The notes under the pieces are model-generated. The model searched no databases. It saw only the letters and a list, made by a program, of their open reading frames with translations, and was not told where the DNA came from. Below are positions 14,366 to 21,140 of a stretch of 21,140 nucleotides of DNA, in pieces. The DNA is from Desulfobacterales bacterium (lineage in GTDB: Bacteria > Desulfobacterota > Desulfobacteria > Desulfobacterales > UBA5852). Made by a program: the position numbers and the translations under genes. Numbering within the stretch: the stretch's first letter is position 1; each line of letters starts with the position of its first letter. Location of the stretch: assembly GCA_030066455.1 (NCBI GenBank), contig JASJBQ010000016.1:1-21140 (forward strand), given 5' to 3'.

Positions 14366-15400
14366 ATGTTCAAGTCAGCGATGCATTCTGGAATCTTGGG
14401 GCGCGGCGCCATTCTGGGCGTCGTTTTGCTTTTAGGCCTGGCCGGCAGCAGCTCGGCGGCGGACTGCCCCAACCGGGGCAATCTCGATGTGCGCTACTGC
14501 GATGCCGACGGCGACCTGGTGGCCGATCCCCCCGCGGATAAATCGCAACTGCTCAATCCGGATACGCTGGTGTTCTCCTACACGCCGGTGGAGGATCCAT
14601 CCGTCTACGAAAACGTCTTCGAGGAATTCATGGATTACCTGGCCGCCAAGACCGGCAAGAAGGTCAAGTGGTACGGCGCGGAGTCCTACGCCGCCCAGGT
14701 GGAGGCCATGCGTTCGGGACGCCTGCACGTGGCCGGGATCTCCACCGGACCCACGGTCTTCGGCGTGAACCTGGCCGGCTATGTGCCCATCGCCATCATG
14801 GGCAAGGAGGACGGCACCTTCGGCTACAAGCTCCAGCTGATTACCCATAAGGATTCGGACATCAAGAAAATAGGGGACCTGAAGGGCCGCAACATCGCCC
14901 ACGTGACACCTTCGTCCAACTCGGGCAACCAGGCCCCCCGGGCCCTGTTCACCGCCAAAGGGGTCAAGCCGGACGTGGACTACAAGGTGACCTATTCGGG
15001 CAAGCACGACAACTCCATCATGGGCGTGGCCAACAAGGACTACGACGCCGCGCCGGTGGCCTCCAGCGTGCTGGAGCGCATGGTCCAGAAGGGCGTCGTC
15101 AACATGGACGATCTCCGGGTCATCTGGGAATCCCGTCTGTTTCCGACCACGTCCTACGGCTACGTGAACAACCTGGATCCTGTCCTGGCGGCCAAGGTCC
15201 AGGATGCTTTTCTGACCTTCGACTGGAAGGGGACCGGGCTCGACGAGGAGTTCGGCAAGCAGGCCGACCGCTTCATTCCCATCACCTTCAAGGAGCACTG
15301 GGCCGACATCCGCACCATCCAGGAGGTCAACGGGGTCGTTTACAGCCAGGATGCCCTCAAGGGACTCAAGGTCAAAAAGAAAAAGAAGAAAAAGAAATAG
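14366..15400 (+). CDS. phnD: Phosphonate/phosphite-type ABC transporter substrate-binding protein
   Basis: This 344-aa periplasmic protein captures a phosphonate, phosphite or related oxyanion for the PhnCEE importer. A signal peptide (1-32; hydrophobic core ILGVVLLLGLAG, cleavage near SSAA-D) precedes the mature protein. The binding domain has DTLVFSYTPVEDPSVY (66-81), the ligand-type loop VAGISTGPTVFG (122-133) and HVTPSSNSGNQAPRALF (179-195), all PhnD-like. The segment CDADGDLVAD (45-54) matches a DxDxDxxxD calcium-loop pattern and may pair Cys34 with Cys45. The C-terminus ends in eight consecutive lysines (337-344). The ATG at 14366 follows GGGAGGGAGAC; an upstream in-frame ATG at 14315 would put 17 residues ahead of the signal peptide. 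No C-P lyase genes are nearby, so the true ligand is open. Confidence 0.94.
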   Translation: MFKSAMHSGILGRGAILGVVLLLGLAGSSSAADCPNRGNLDVRYCDADGDLVADPPADKSQLLNPDTLVFSYTPVEDPSVYENVFEEFMDYLAAKTGKKVKWYGAESYAAQVEAMRSGRLHVAGISTGPTVFGVNLAGYVPIAIMGKEDGTFGYKLQLITHKDSDIKKIGDLKGRNIAHVTPSSNSGNQAPRALFTAKGVKPDVDYKVTYSGKHDNSIMGVANKDYDAAPVASSVLERMVQKGVVNMDDLRVIWESRLFPTTSYGYVNNLDPVLAAKVQDAFLTFDWKGTGLDEEFGKQADRFIPITFKEHWADIRTIQEVNGVVYSQDALKGLKVKKKKKKKK

Positions 15401-15466
15401 CAGGAACCCTAATCTTGGTTTTGGGATGCGTACCAGTCTCAATCCTCCGGTGGAAGCTGGGAAGCG

Positions 15467-16309
15467 ATGCTGACGATCTCGAATTTGGAAAAAGTCTACC
15501 CCACGGGCACCAAGGCGCTGAGCGGCATCGGGTTTTCCGTGGACGCGCCCCAGGTGGTGGCCATCATCGGACCCTCCGGGGCCGGCAAGTCCACGCTGAT
15601 TCGCTGCATCAACCGCCTGGTGGAACCGACCCGGGGGCTGATCCAACTTCACGATACCGACATCCTGGCCCTTAATCGGCGCGAACTGCGGCGGGCGCGG
15701 CGGCGCATGGGCATGATCTTCCAGGAGTATAACCTGGTGGAACGCCTGACGGTGATGGAAAACGTACTCTCCGGGCGGCTGGGATACGTCAGCTTCTGGA
15801 GAGCCTATCGCCGCAAGTTCCCGCCGGAGGACGTCAGGGCGGCTTTCGAGCTGTTGGAGCGCGTGGGGCTCGCCGGATATCAGGACACCCGGGCGGACGC
15901 GCTTTCGGGCGGGCAACGCCAGCGCGTGGGCATTGCCCGGGCACTGATGCAGAAACCCGACCTGCTCCTGGTGGACGAGCCCACCGCCAGCCTGGACCCC
16001 AAGACGGCCCGTGAAATCATGCGGCTTTTGGTGGAGCTGGCCCATGATCGCGGCACGCCGGCGCTGGTCAACATCCACGACGTGGCCCTGGCCCAGGCCT
16101 TTTCGGACCGTATCATCGGGCTGCGCCAGGGCGCCATCGTCTTCGACGGCACCGCCGGCGATGTGACCGAGGCGGTGCTCACCGAGATCTACGGCGAGGA
16201 AGACTGGAGCACCACGATCCGGCGCGAAGGCAACGGCGCAAGCGGCGGACCGGACACCAAACCGCCGGAGGACAAGAACGGCCTGATTCGCGAGGCAGCG
16301 GCCGGATGA
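15467..16309 (+). CDS. phnC: Phosphonate-type ABC transporter ATP-binding protein
   Basis: This 280-aa ATPase powers import on the cytoplasmic face. Visible motifs are Walker [10 protein letters not shown] (35-43), Q-loop [12 protein letters not shown] (85-96, Gln86), signature [10 protein letters not shown] (146-155), Walker [13 protein letters not shown] (166-177) and H-loop His204. The Q-loop EYNL and following ENVLSGRLG are typical of PhnC. Compared with other PhnC proteins it has a polar tail of about 25 residues after EEDWSTT. It lies 66 bp after phnD with a modest GGGAAG ribosome site and overlaps the next gene by ATGA. Confidence 0.96.
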   Translation: MLTISNLEKVYPTGTKALSGIGFSVDAPQVVAIIGPSGAGKSTLIRCINRLVEPTRGLIQLHDTDILALNRRELRRARRRMGMIFQEYNLVERLTVMENVLSGRLGYVSFWRAYRRKFPPEDVRAAFELLERVGLAGYQDTRADALSGGQRQRVGIARALMQKPDLLLVDEPTASLDPKTAREIMRLLVELAHDRGTPALVNIHDVALAQAFSDRIIGLRQGAIVFDGTAGDVTEAVLTEIYGEEDWSTTIRREGNGASGGPDTKPPEDKNGLIREAAAG

Positions 16310-17121
16310 GTGCGGCCACCGAAAGCACTTCGGCGGTAGCACCCCGGTGGCACCGGATCCGCATGATCGAGAATCCGGTGTTGCGCTATGGGCTGCTGGC
16401 CCTGGCCCTGGTCTATTTTGCCTGGTCCATCGGCGCTTTGGACATCAACTGGCAGCGGGCGGCCAACGGCATCCCGCGGGCGGCCAATATGCTGGCACGC
16501 ATGTTCCCGCCGGATTTCAGTCGCTGGAGCCTGCTTTTCAAGGGTGTCATGGAAAGCGTGCAGATGGCTTTTGCGGCCAGTTTTTTCGGCATGCTCCTGG
16601 CCATTCCGCTGGGCATCTGCGGGGCCGTCAACCTGGTGCCCCGGCCCGTCTATCTGGCGGCGCGTGCCTTGATCATCCTCTCGCGCACCTTTCACGAAAT
16701 CATCATCGCCATCTTCTTCGTGAAGATCTTCGGTTTCGGCCCGCTGGCCGGTGTGCTCACACTGGTGGTGGCCAGTACGAGCTTCATCTCCAAGATGCTT
16801 GCCGAGGATATCGAGAACATGCCGCCCGGGCAGCTGGAGGCCATCCGCGCCACCGGGGCCGGTTTCCTGAAGCTTTTGCTCTACTGCGTCTCACCCCAGG
16901 TGCTGCCGCGCTACCTCGGGGTGTCGATCTACCGGCTGGACGCCAACATCCGGCATTCCACCGTCGTGGGCATCGTGGGCGCCGGGGGCATCGGACAGGT
17001 CCTGGCGGCCACCTTCAGCCGCTACGACTACGATTTCAGTCTGGCCATCCTGATCACCATCGTCTCGCTGGTCTTCGCGGGCGAGTTCTTCTCCAACTGG
17101 GTCCGGGGGAAGCTGCGATGA
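16306..17121 (+). CDS. phnE: Phosphonate-type ABC transporter permease, first copy
   Basis: This 271-aa inner-membrane permease has a cytoplasmic N-terminus and about six transmembrane helices (for example 27-43, 85-108, 118-138, 148-165 and the last at about 243-262). The ABC-coupling EAA loop runs from Glu178 to Pro201 ([20 protein letters not shown]) and the [10 protein letters not shown] block follows at 224-233. The start overlaps the phnC stop (ATGA), which implies coupled translation. It probably forms a heterodimer with the second PhnE. Confidence 0.96.
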   Translation: MSAATESTSAVAPRWHRIRMIENPVLRYGLLALALVYFAWSIGALDINWQRAANGIPRAANMLARMFPPDFSRWSLLFKGVMESVQMAFAASFFGMLLAIPLGICGAVNLVPRPVYLAARALIILSRTFHEIIIAIFFVKIFGFGPLAGVLTLVVASTSFISKMLAEDIENMPPGQLEAIRATGAGFLKLLLYCVSPQVLPRYLGVSIYRLDANIRHSTVVGIVGAGGIGQVLAATFSRYDYDFSLAILITIVSLVFAGEFFSNWVRGKLR

Positions 17122-17930
17122 CGGCTGAAGAGCATGCCCCCCAACACCCCGAGATCTGGCGCCGCTTCTCGCCGCGCGATACCCTGCTGCGTTACGTCTG
17201 GTATATGGGGGCCGTTGCTGTGGCGGTCTGGTCGATCAGCAATCTCGATATTCCCTGGTTTTATTTCCTGGACGCCCACCTTCAGGCCTACGACCTGGCC
17301 TATCGCATGTGGCCGCCCGATCTCGAATTTCTGGAGATCCTCGTGGATCCCCTGCTGGAGACCATCCACATCGCCACCCTGGGCACCGCGGCCACCGTGG
17401 TGATCGCCTTCCCGATCGCTTTTCTGGCGGCCCGCAACACGAGCCCCAACGCCTTTACCTGGTTCGTGGGCCGGTTTATCCTGGTGACCTCCCGTTCGGT
17501 CAATACCGTGGTGTGGGGGCTGCTTTTCGTGGCCATCTTCGGCCCCGGCCCCATGGCCGGGATCTGGGCCATTGCCTTCCGCTCGATCGGCTTCATGGGC
17601 AAACTGGTGGCCGAGGCCATCGAGGAAATCGACGCGGGCGTGGTGGAGGCCATCGAGTCCACCGGGGCTTCCCGGTTGCAGGTGCTCTGGTACGGGATCC
17701 TACCCCAGGTTCTGCCGGTGATCTACGGCACCACCGTTTACCGCTGGGACATCAACATCCGCGAATCCACCGTCCTGGGGTTTGTGGGGGCCGGCGGCAT
17801 CGGCATCCTGCTGTATTCCTCCATCAACCAGTTTCAGTGGCAGGAAGTTTCGCTGATGCTGATCGCCGTTTTCGGCGTGGTGCTGATCAGCGAATTCGTT
17901 TCGGCCACTGTCCGGCAGCGTATCACCTGA
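17118..17930 (+). CDS. phnE: Phosphonate-type ABC transporter permease, second copy
   Basis: This 270-aa permease is a diverged paralogue of the preceding one, keeping the EAA loop (Glu177-Pro200; EAIESTGASRLQVLWYGILP) and the VGAGGIGILL block (223-232). It has about six membrane helices, with RSVNTVVWGLLFVAIFGPG in the middle. The ATG at 17118 overlaps the first permease stop as ATGA and is preceded by GGGGGA; the same frame stays open far upstream, but that upstream part is an out-of-frame reading of the first permease. It ends the operon, with a bulged hairpin 8 bp after the stop. Confidence 0.96.
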   Translation: MTAEEHAPQHPEIWRRFSPRDTLLRYVWYMGAVAVAVWSISNLDIPWFYFLDAHLQAYDLAYRMWPPDLEFLEILVDPLLETIHIATLGTAATVVIAFPIAFLAARNTSPNAFTWFVGRFILVTSRSVNTVVWGLLFVAIFGPGPMAGIWAIAFRSIGFMGKLVAEAIEEIDAGVVEAIESTGASRLQVLWYGILPQVLPVIYGTTVYRWDINIRESTVLGFVGAGGIGILLYSSINQFQWQEVSLMLIAVFGVVLISEFVSATVRQRIT

Positions 17931-17937
17931 GGATACG

Positions 17938-17959
17938 CCGTCTCGCCCATTGGCGACGG
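17938..17959 (+). terminator. Bulged hairpin after the phn operon
   Basis: CCGT-CT-CGCC (17938-17947) can pair with GGCGACGG (17952-17959) around a CATT loop, giving an 8-bp stem with a 2-nt bulge right after the last phnE stop. No T-run follows, so at best it is a 3'-end stabilising structure or a poor terminator. Confidence 0.3.
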
Positions 17960-17970
17960 TCGAGGCCCTG

Positions 17971-17991
17971 GGCATTCACTTTGGCATTCAC
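17971..17991. repeat. 9-bp direct repeat upstream of the thioredoxin gene
   Basis: GGCATTCAC occurs at 17971-17979 and 17983-17991, a 12-bp period close to one helical turn. It lies about 110 bp before the thioredoxin start and just before an A/T-rich stretch (TATATT, 17998-18003). Position suggests a regulator-binding site, but no known consensus is recognised. Confidence 0.35.
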
Positions 17992-18097
17992 CTGCGTTAT
18001 ATTCCTTGAAAAAATACGGCTGTACGATCGCCGCCCGCCTGCCGGATGTTCGCCCATCCGGCAGGGAAACCCGCGAGGCCAAGGAGAGCAGCCCGCC

Positions 18098-18556
18098 ATG
18101 TCGACCAACGTGAACCCCTATTTGATCCGCTGTCCGGAGTGCAAAACCCGCAACCGCATACCGGCCGCCAGGTTCGGCGCCACAGCCCGTTGCGGCAAAT
18201 GCAAGGCCGCCATCCGCACGGGGGATGTCCTCATCGAACAACCCCTGCTGGTAACGGACGCCAACTTCGAGGAAAAGATCCTGGGGGCGCCCATCCCGGC
18301 CCTCGTTTTCGCCTGGGCCCCGTGGTGCCCGTCCTGCGGTCAGATCGCCCCGCAGTTCGACGCCTTTGCCGCCGAATCGCGCGGGAGGGTTCGGGCCGGC
18401 AAGCTGAACGTGGATGCCAACCCCGTGCTGGCCAATCGTTTCAACATTCTGAGCGTGCCCTTCATGTTCGTCTTCGACAACGGCCAGCTGCGGCAGAGTC
18501 TGCCGGGGGGGATGATGAAGCATGATATGCTAATGCTCATGGCTGCATATATCTGA
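18098..18556 (+). CDS. Thioredoxin-2-like protein with N-terminal zinc ribbon
   Basis: This 152-aa cytoplasmic protein has a zinc ribbon at 12-35 (CPEC and CGKC) followed by a thioredoxin fold, the architecture of TrxC (thioredoxin 2). The active site is WCPSC (76-80) instead of the WCGPC usual in TrxC, which should change the redox potential. The cis-proline is Pro121 (SVPFMFVFDNG). It starts at the ATG at 18098 after AAGGAGA with 10-nt spacing; the same frame is open upstream through phnE2, but that part is a shadow. The stop codon TGA (18554-18556) shares its last two bases with the left end of the inverted-repeat element, so the natural 3' end may have been affected by insertion. Confidence 0.92.
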   Translation: MSTNVNPYLIRCPECKTRNRIPAARFGATARCGKCKAAIRTGDVLIEQPLLVTDANFEEKILGAPIPALVFAWAPWCPSCGQIAPQFDAFAAESRGRVRAGKLNVDANPVLANRFNILSVPFMFVFDNGQLRQSLPGGMMKHDMLMLMAAYI

Positions 18557-18678
18557 CGGATTCGCCAAACGTCCGATAGCGGCGTTATACGAAGCCCTCG
18601 TCATTGCGGCGTACGCCTTGTACAGCCTCATTCCTCGGGCTTCGCAAGCCTTGCTATCGAACGTTTGGCGAATCCGTC
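18555..18678. mobile_element. MITE-like 124-bp inverted-repeat element
   Basis: Terminal inverted repeats of 26 bp (18555-18580 and 18653-18678) match at 25 positions, the only mismatch being C18573 against A18660. Inside are an 8-bp inverted repeat CGAAGCCC (18590-18597) / GGGCTTCG (18637-18644) and a central 10-bp palindrome GGCGTACGCC (18608-18617). The whole can fold into one long interrupted hairpin. There is no transposase and no clear target-site duplication. Short frames inside it look like artefacts. Confidence 0.75.
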
Positions 18679-18690
18679 TGCGAATCGCTT

Positions 18691-18696
18691 TATAAT
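18691..18696 (+). promoter_or_regulatory. Perfect -10 box downstream of the repeat element
   Basis: TATAAT lies 13 bp after the right end of the inverted-repeat element and 72 bp before the next start codon. At 16-18 bp spacing no good -35 exists; the nearest TTGGCG is inside the element 20 bp away. It could be an activator-dependent or element-derived promoter for the 312-aa gene. Confidence 0.35.
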
Positions 18697-18767
18697 AGCC
18701 GTCTTGGCTGGATGATTCCCGCAAGAGTTCTGTTTAAGTTGATGATGAAGGATCTCTAAAGAACGGT

Positions 18768-19706
18768 GTGTCTGTGAAAGAGACGATTTCACCAAGCTTG
18801 GTCGATCGCGTGGAGGCAAAGATCCGCGCGCTTTTCCGGGAAGGCCTGCCCATCACGAGCGATGTCGTCGCGTACATCGAAGCCACCCTGGGATCGGCCG
18901 ATCCGCACATCGTGGCGGATCTTTTGGACCGTCCCGGTGATAGCGATAGCGATACGCTGCTGGAATTGGTGTTTTTCCCGGATGCGGATTTTCAATGCGG
19001 TCTCGAGACGGTGCTCATGGGGGACGGCCTGGGGGCTGGCGATCAATCCCGCCTGGCCGAGCGGTTGATGGACGTGCCCGCCTGGGCCCGCCTGGTGTTT
19101 CCGGCCTGCCCCCGGCAACTGGGCTGCCGCCTGCCGAGGGCGGGCGTGGCGCCGTTCGTGGCACGCCTGCGCCTCGGCTGGTCGATCGACAGGCGTCTTC
19201 GCGAAACGCTGGACCAATGGGCGGCCCGGCAGGGGAGGGCGGCCGCCGCCGACGTTCTTCTGAAAGTCAAATTGCGCAATGCGGGTCTGCAGCAGACCCC
19301 CGGTCAGGTGGGGTTGCTGGTCGATTTCCTCGAACGCCTCCCGCCCGATGACGGCCGCTGGGACGCCTGCTTCGATTTCCTGATGGCTTTCCTGCCGGCG
19401 CACGGGGATACGCTCAATTACTACCGGGCGCTCATGGCCCGCAAAGTGTACCTTCTGCGGCATTTGATGCAAGCCCGCCGGCAGGCCGAACGGATGGCGC
19501 GCAGCAACATGGAGACCCTGCGCGCGACAGGATTCCGCGCCGCGCATTTCGATACGGCAGCGGCCGAACAGGCCTTGGGCTGCATCGATGCGATCGCCCT
19601 GGCGGTCTACGGGCGCACCGAGCATTTCGACGGCACCCCGCTCAGCACGGATCTGGGCACCATGGGTGTCGCCGATATCCAAGGGGTCGTGCGGCGGCTG
19701 CTCTAA
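18768..19706 (+). CDS. Unrecognised 312-aa protein
   Basis: I do not recognise this family. The frame is long, with codon use like its neighbours, and lies correctly between genes. The protein is mostly helical in appearance and has no signal peptide or membrane segment. It has acidic patches (RPGDSDSDTLLELVFFPDAD, about 55-74), a segment with Pro and Cys (VFPACPRQLGCRLPR), a basic helix-rich part at about 218-252 (YRALMARKVYLLRHLMQ and RRQAERMARSN), and a C-terminus ending in a short leucine-rich helix. No enzyme motif is visible. The start is GTG at 18768, with AAGA about 6 nt and AAGGAT about 14 nt upstream, so initiation looks weak; GTG at 18774 is the alternative. It is followed by a 346-bp gap and lolA. 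Confidence 0.8.
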   Translation: MSVKETISPSLVDRVEAKIRALFREGLPITSDVVAYIEATLGSADPHIVADLLDRPGDSDSDTLLELVFFPDADFQCGLETVLMGDGLGAGDQSRLAERLMDVPAWARLVFPACPRQLGCRLPRAGVAPFVARLRLGWSIDRRLRETLDQWAARQGRAAAADVLLKVKLRNAGLQQTPGQVGLLVDFLERLPPDDGRWDACFDFLMAFLPAHGDTLNYYRALMARKVYLLRHLMQARRQAERMARSNMETLRATGFRAAHFDTAAAEQALGCIDAIALAVYGRTEHFDGTPLSTDLGTMGVADIQGVVRRLL

Positions 19707-20052
19707 GCACTGAGGGCCGGTGTCCGGTGTCGGGAAAGCTGTCGCACCCTGATGAGGCAGGGCCGCGGGTTGATTTGCGCCCATGCCAACCGCGAAGCCC
19801 TTCCCCGATCGCGCTGTTTCCACGGATAGGATCCGGTGAGCAACGGACCTCGCACTTGGAATAATCCACGGCTGCGGTCGTCCAATACCACCGCAGGCGC
19901 GTCTGAGGGGTTAGCGCCCGGGCGTTTACAATTCGGCTGATTTCGCATAGGTTGCCACCCGCGCCCGGTCGATGCGCGTCCGTGGGAGCCGGGTCTGGAC
20001 ATTGAACGGGGGGCGGCCCCAAGGTCACCGTCGTTTTCGAAAGGCAGGTGAT
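19707..20052. other. 346-bp intergenic region upstream of lolA
   Basis: No gene is supported here: minus-strand frames exist but lack family features. Visible are a 7-bp tandem repeat CCGGTGT CCGGTGT (19717-19730) right after the 312-aa gene and a candidate promoter at 19925-19953. No tRNA or known riboswitch consensus was recognised. Confidence 0.6.
19925..19953 (+). promoter_or_regulatory. Candidate sigma-70 promoter for lolA
   Basis: TTTACA (19925-19930), a 17-bp spacer and TAGGTT (19948-19953) give a moderate promoter about 100 bp before the lolA ATG. The -10 is two bases off consensus, so this is tentative. Confidence 0.35.
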
Positions 20053-20724
20053 ATGCGTTCCAAATTGGTGAGTGTTCGGGTTCTGTGGTCGGTTCTCGCG
20101 GCCATCCTGGTGGTGGCGCTGCCGGTGGCGGCCCAGGAAAAATTGGATCCCCTGGTGGCGGAAATCCTCGATCTGGTCGAGGCCCGCTACACGCGGGCGG
20201 GTTTCAGCGCGCGGTTTCACCTGACATCGACGCTCAAGGCCATGCAGGTGACGGACGAAGCCTCGGGCCAGCTTTTCGTCAAATACCCGGGCAAGATGCG
20301 CTGGGTCTACGAGACGCCCAGCCCGATGCTGTTCATCACCGACGGCGAGAGCCTCTGGATGTACCAGCCGGATGAGAACCAGGTCACCGTGGGCCTGGCC
20401 TCCGAAGTGCTGGGCGGCCAGGAGGGGGCGAGTTTTCTTTCCGATATCCGCCTGCTGCGCAAGGCTTTCAGCATTTCGCTCGACCCGGGCGCCGGTGAGG
20501 ACATCGTCCGCCTCAAGCTCGTGCCCCTATCGGAGGCGCAGGACATCGCCGAGGTCTATCTCCGGATCCGGCGCGATACCCATGACATCGTGGAGGTCAT
20601 CACCAACAATCTTTACGGGGACCAGACCCGGATTGCCCTGACGGGCTTCGACTATGGCGCGGTCCTGCCGGACCGCTTGTTTTCATTCGACATCCCACCG
20701 GGAACCGACGTCCTCCAGTTTTGA
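20053..20724 (+). CDS. lolA: Outer-membrane lipoprotein carrier protein LolA
   Basis: This 223-aa periplasmic chaperone carries lipoproteins from LolCDE to the outer membrane, which shows the host is a diderm. A signal peptide (1-28; SVLAAILVVALPVAAQ) is followed by the LolA core: SGQLFVKYPGKMRWVYETPS (71-90), ITDGESLWMYQPDENQVTV (95-113), a hydrophobic pocket-lining strand region, and a C-terminal LTGFDYGAVLPDRLFSFDIP. The start at 20053 follows AAGGCAGGTGAT; an upstream ATG at 19972 would place 27 odd residues ahead of the signal peptide. It ends 27 bp before nadA on the same strand. Confidence 0.95.
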   Translation: MRSKLVSVRVLWSVLAAILVVALPVAAQEKLDPLVAEILDLVEARYTRAGFSARFHLTSTLKAMQVTDEASGQLFVKYPGKMRWVYETPSPMLFITDGESLWMYQPDENQVTVGLASEVLGGQEGASFLSDIRLLRKAFSISLDPGAGEDIVRLKLVPLSEAQDIAEVYLRIRRDTHDIVEVITNNLYGDQTRIALTGFDYGAVLPDRLFSFDIPPGTDVLQF

Positions 20725-20751
20725 CCCCATCGGGAAATGAAAGGTTTTACC

Positions 20752-21140
20752 ATGCCAGACGACACCCTGACGCGCATCAGGCGCCTGCTGAAAGAAAAAA
20801 ACGCCATCCTGCTGGCCCACAACTACCAGCCGCCGGAAATCCAGGACGCAGCCGATTTCTGCGGCGACTCGCTGGAACTCAGTATCAAGGCCGCAGAGAC
20901 CGACGCCGAGGTGCTGGTCTTCTGCGGGGTGCATTTCATGGCCGAGACGGCCTCCATTCTTTCACCGCAGAAGACGGTCCTGCTGCCCCGCCCGGACGCC
21001 GGCTGCCCCATGGCGGACATGGTGACGCCCGAGGCCCTCGAAGCCCGCATGGCGAGCCTGCCGGGCGTGCCGGTGGTGACCTATGTCAACTCCTCGGCCG
21101 CCGTCAAGGCGCTTTCGACCATCTGCTGCACCTCGGCCAA
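20752..21140 (+). CDS. nadA: Quinolinate synthase, N-terminal part (runs off the window)
   Basis: The frame from the ATG at 20752 stays open to the right edge (129 codons). It condenses iminoaspartate with dihydroxyacetone phosphate in NAD synthesis, using a [4Fe-4S] cluster. Family blocks are [19 protein letters not shown] (22-40), [16 protein letters not shown] (57-72), AGCPMADM (83-90, Cys85 being the first cluster ligand) and [20 protein letters not shown] (110-129). The remaining cluster cysteines lie outside. AAAGGT precedes the start by 6-7 nt; an in-frame ATG at 20737 has a poorer site. Confidence 0.96.
   Translation, partial: MPDDTLTRIRRLLKEKNAILLAHNYQPPEIQDAADFCGDSLELSIKAAETDAEVLVFCGVHFMAETASILSPQKTVLLPRPDAGCPMADMVTPEALEARMASLPGVPVVTYVNSSAAVKALSTICCTSA

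Noticed and set aside
14432..16342. A 636-codon minus-strand open frame opposite phnD and phnC
   Set aside because: It lies antisense to two genes with full domain motifs and reads as Gly/His/Val/Asp-rich sequence without domains; such long antisense frames are expected in GC-rich DNA.
17981..17997. Sigma-54 promoter upstream of the thioredoxin gene
   Set aside because: TTGGCA is present, but the downstream GC dinucleotide is one base too close to the GG for a -24/-12 promoter.
17309..18097. One 415-codon frame joining phnE2 and thioredoxin
   Set aside because: The upstream part is an out-of-frame reading of the second permease and the gap; the thioredoxin has its own AAGGAGA site and start at 18098.
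18530..18819. Two short minus-strand frames (64 and 63 codons) across the inverted-repeat element
   Set aside because: They follow the symmetry of the repeat, lack ribosome sites and have no domain; most likely non-coding.
19736..19775. CTGATGAG with a nearby GAAA, resembling a hammerhead ribozyme core
   Set aside because: The GAAA lies on the wrong side, stems I and II cannot be formed around the core, and no second conserved strand follows.

Overview
The window is GC-rich, densely coded bacterial DNA. Gene content (RsbU-type and GGDEF signalling genes with Cys-rich PAS domains, a PhnCDEE-type importer, a DtxR/FeoA regulator, a LolA-nadA pair) and protein style suggest a Gram-negative, probably a sulfate-reducing Desulfobacterota (Desulfosarcina-like). 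This placement is an inference from family resemblance, not a database match. No rRNA, tRNA, CRISPR array or transposase gene was found.

Positions 1-9300 are rich in signal transduction. A plus-strand pair encodes a Ser/Thr kinase fused to a universal stress protein domain and a CZB-type zinc-binding domain, followed 3 bp later by a calcineurin-like phosphoesterase. On the minus strand lie a membrane histidine kinase, a PAS-PP2C (RsbU/SpoIIE) phosphatase, an overlapping trio (SGNH hydrolase, cupin, two-pore-helix K+ channel-like protein), a small HAD protein and a PAS-GGDEF diguanylate cyclase with an intact I-site.

Positions 9300-14130 hold housekeeping genes: a SEC-C-tagged methionine aminopeptidase, a YcgN-like Cys-rich protein, a secreted cyclophilin, a DtxR/MntR-type metalloregulator with a very good sigma-70 promoter, and a DHH phosphoesterase. 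Two decayed genes sit here that ordinary gene calling would miss: the C-terminal end of a MepS/Spr-like NlpC/P60 peptidase between ycgN and map, and the frameshifted N-terminal end of a HAD-IIB phosphatase between dtxR and the DHH gene.

Positions 14130-17930 are a tight phnD-phnC-phnE-phnE transport operon with ATGA overlaps. PhnD has a DxDxD loop near its N-terminus and an octalysine C-terminus. After it come a thioredoxin-2-like gene with a WCPSC active site, a 124-bp MITE-like inverted-repeat element that touches the thioredoxin stop codon, an unrecognised 312-aa gene, lolA, and the start of nadA, which runs off the right edge.

The best candidate for something undescribed is the kinase-USP-CZB fusion with its adjacent phosphatase, which could be a zinc- or redox-responsive reversible phosphorylation module.
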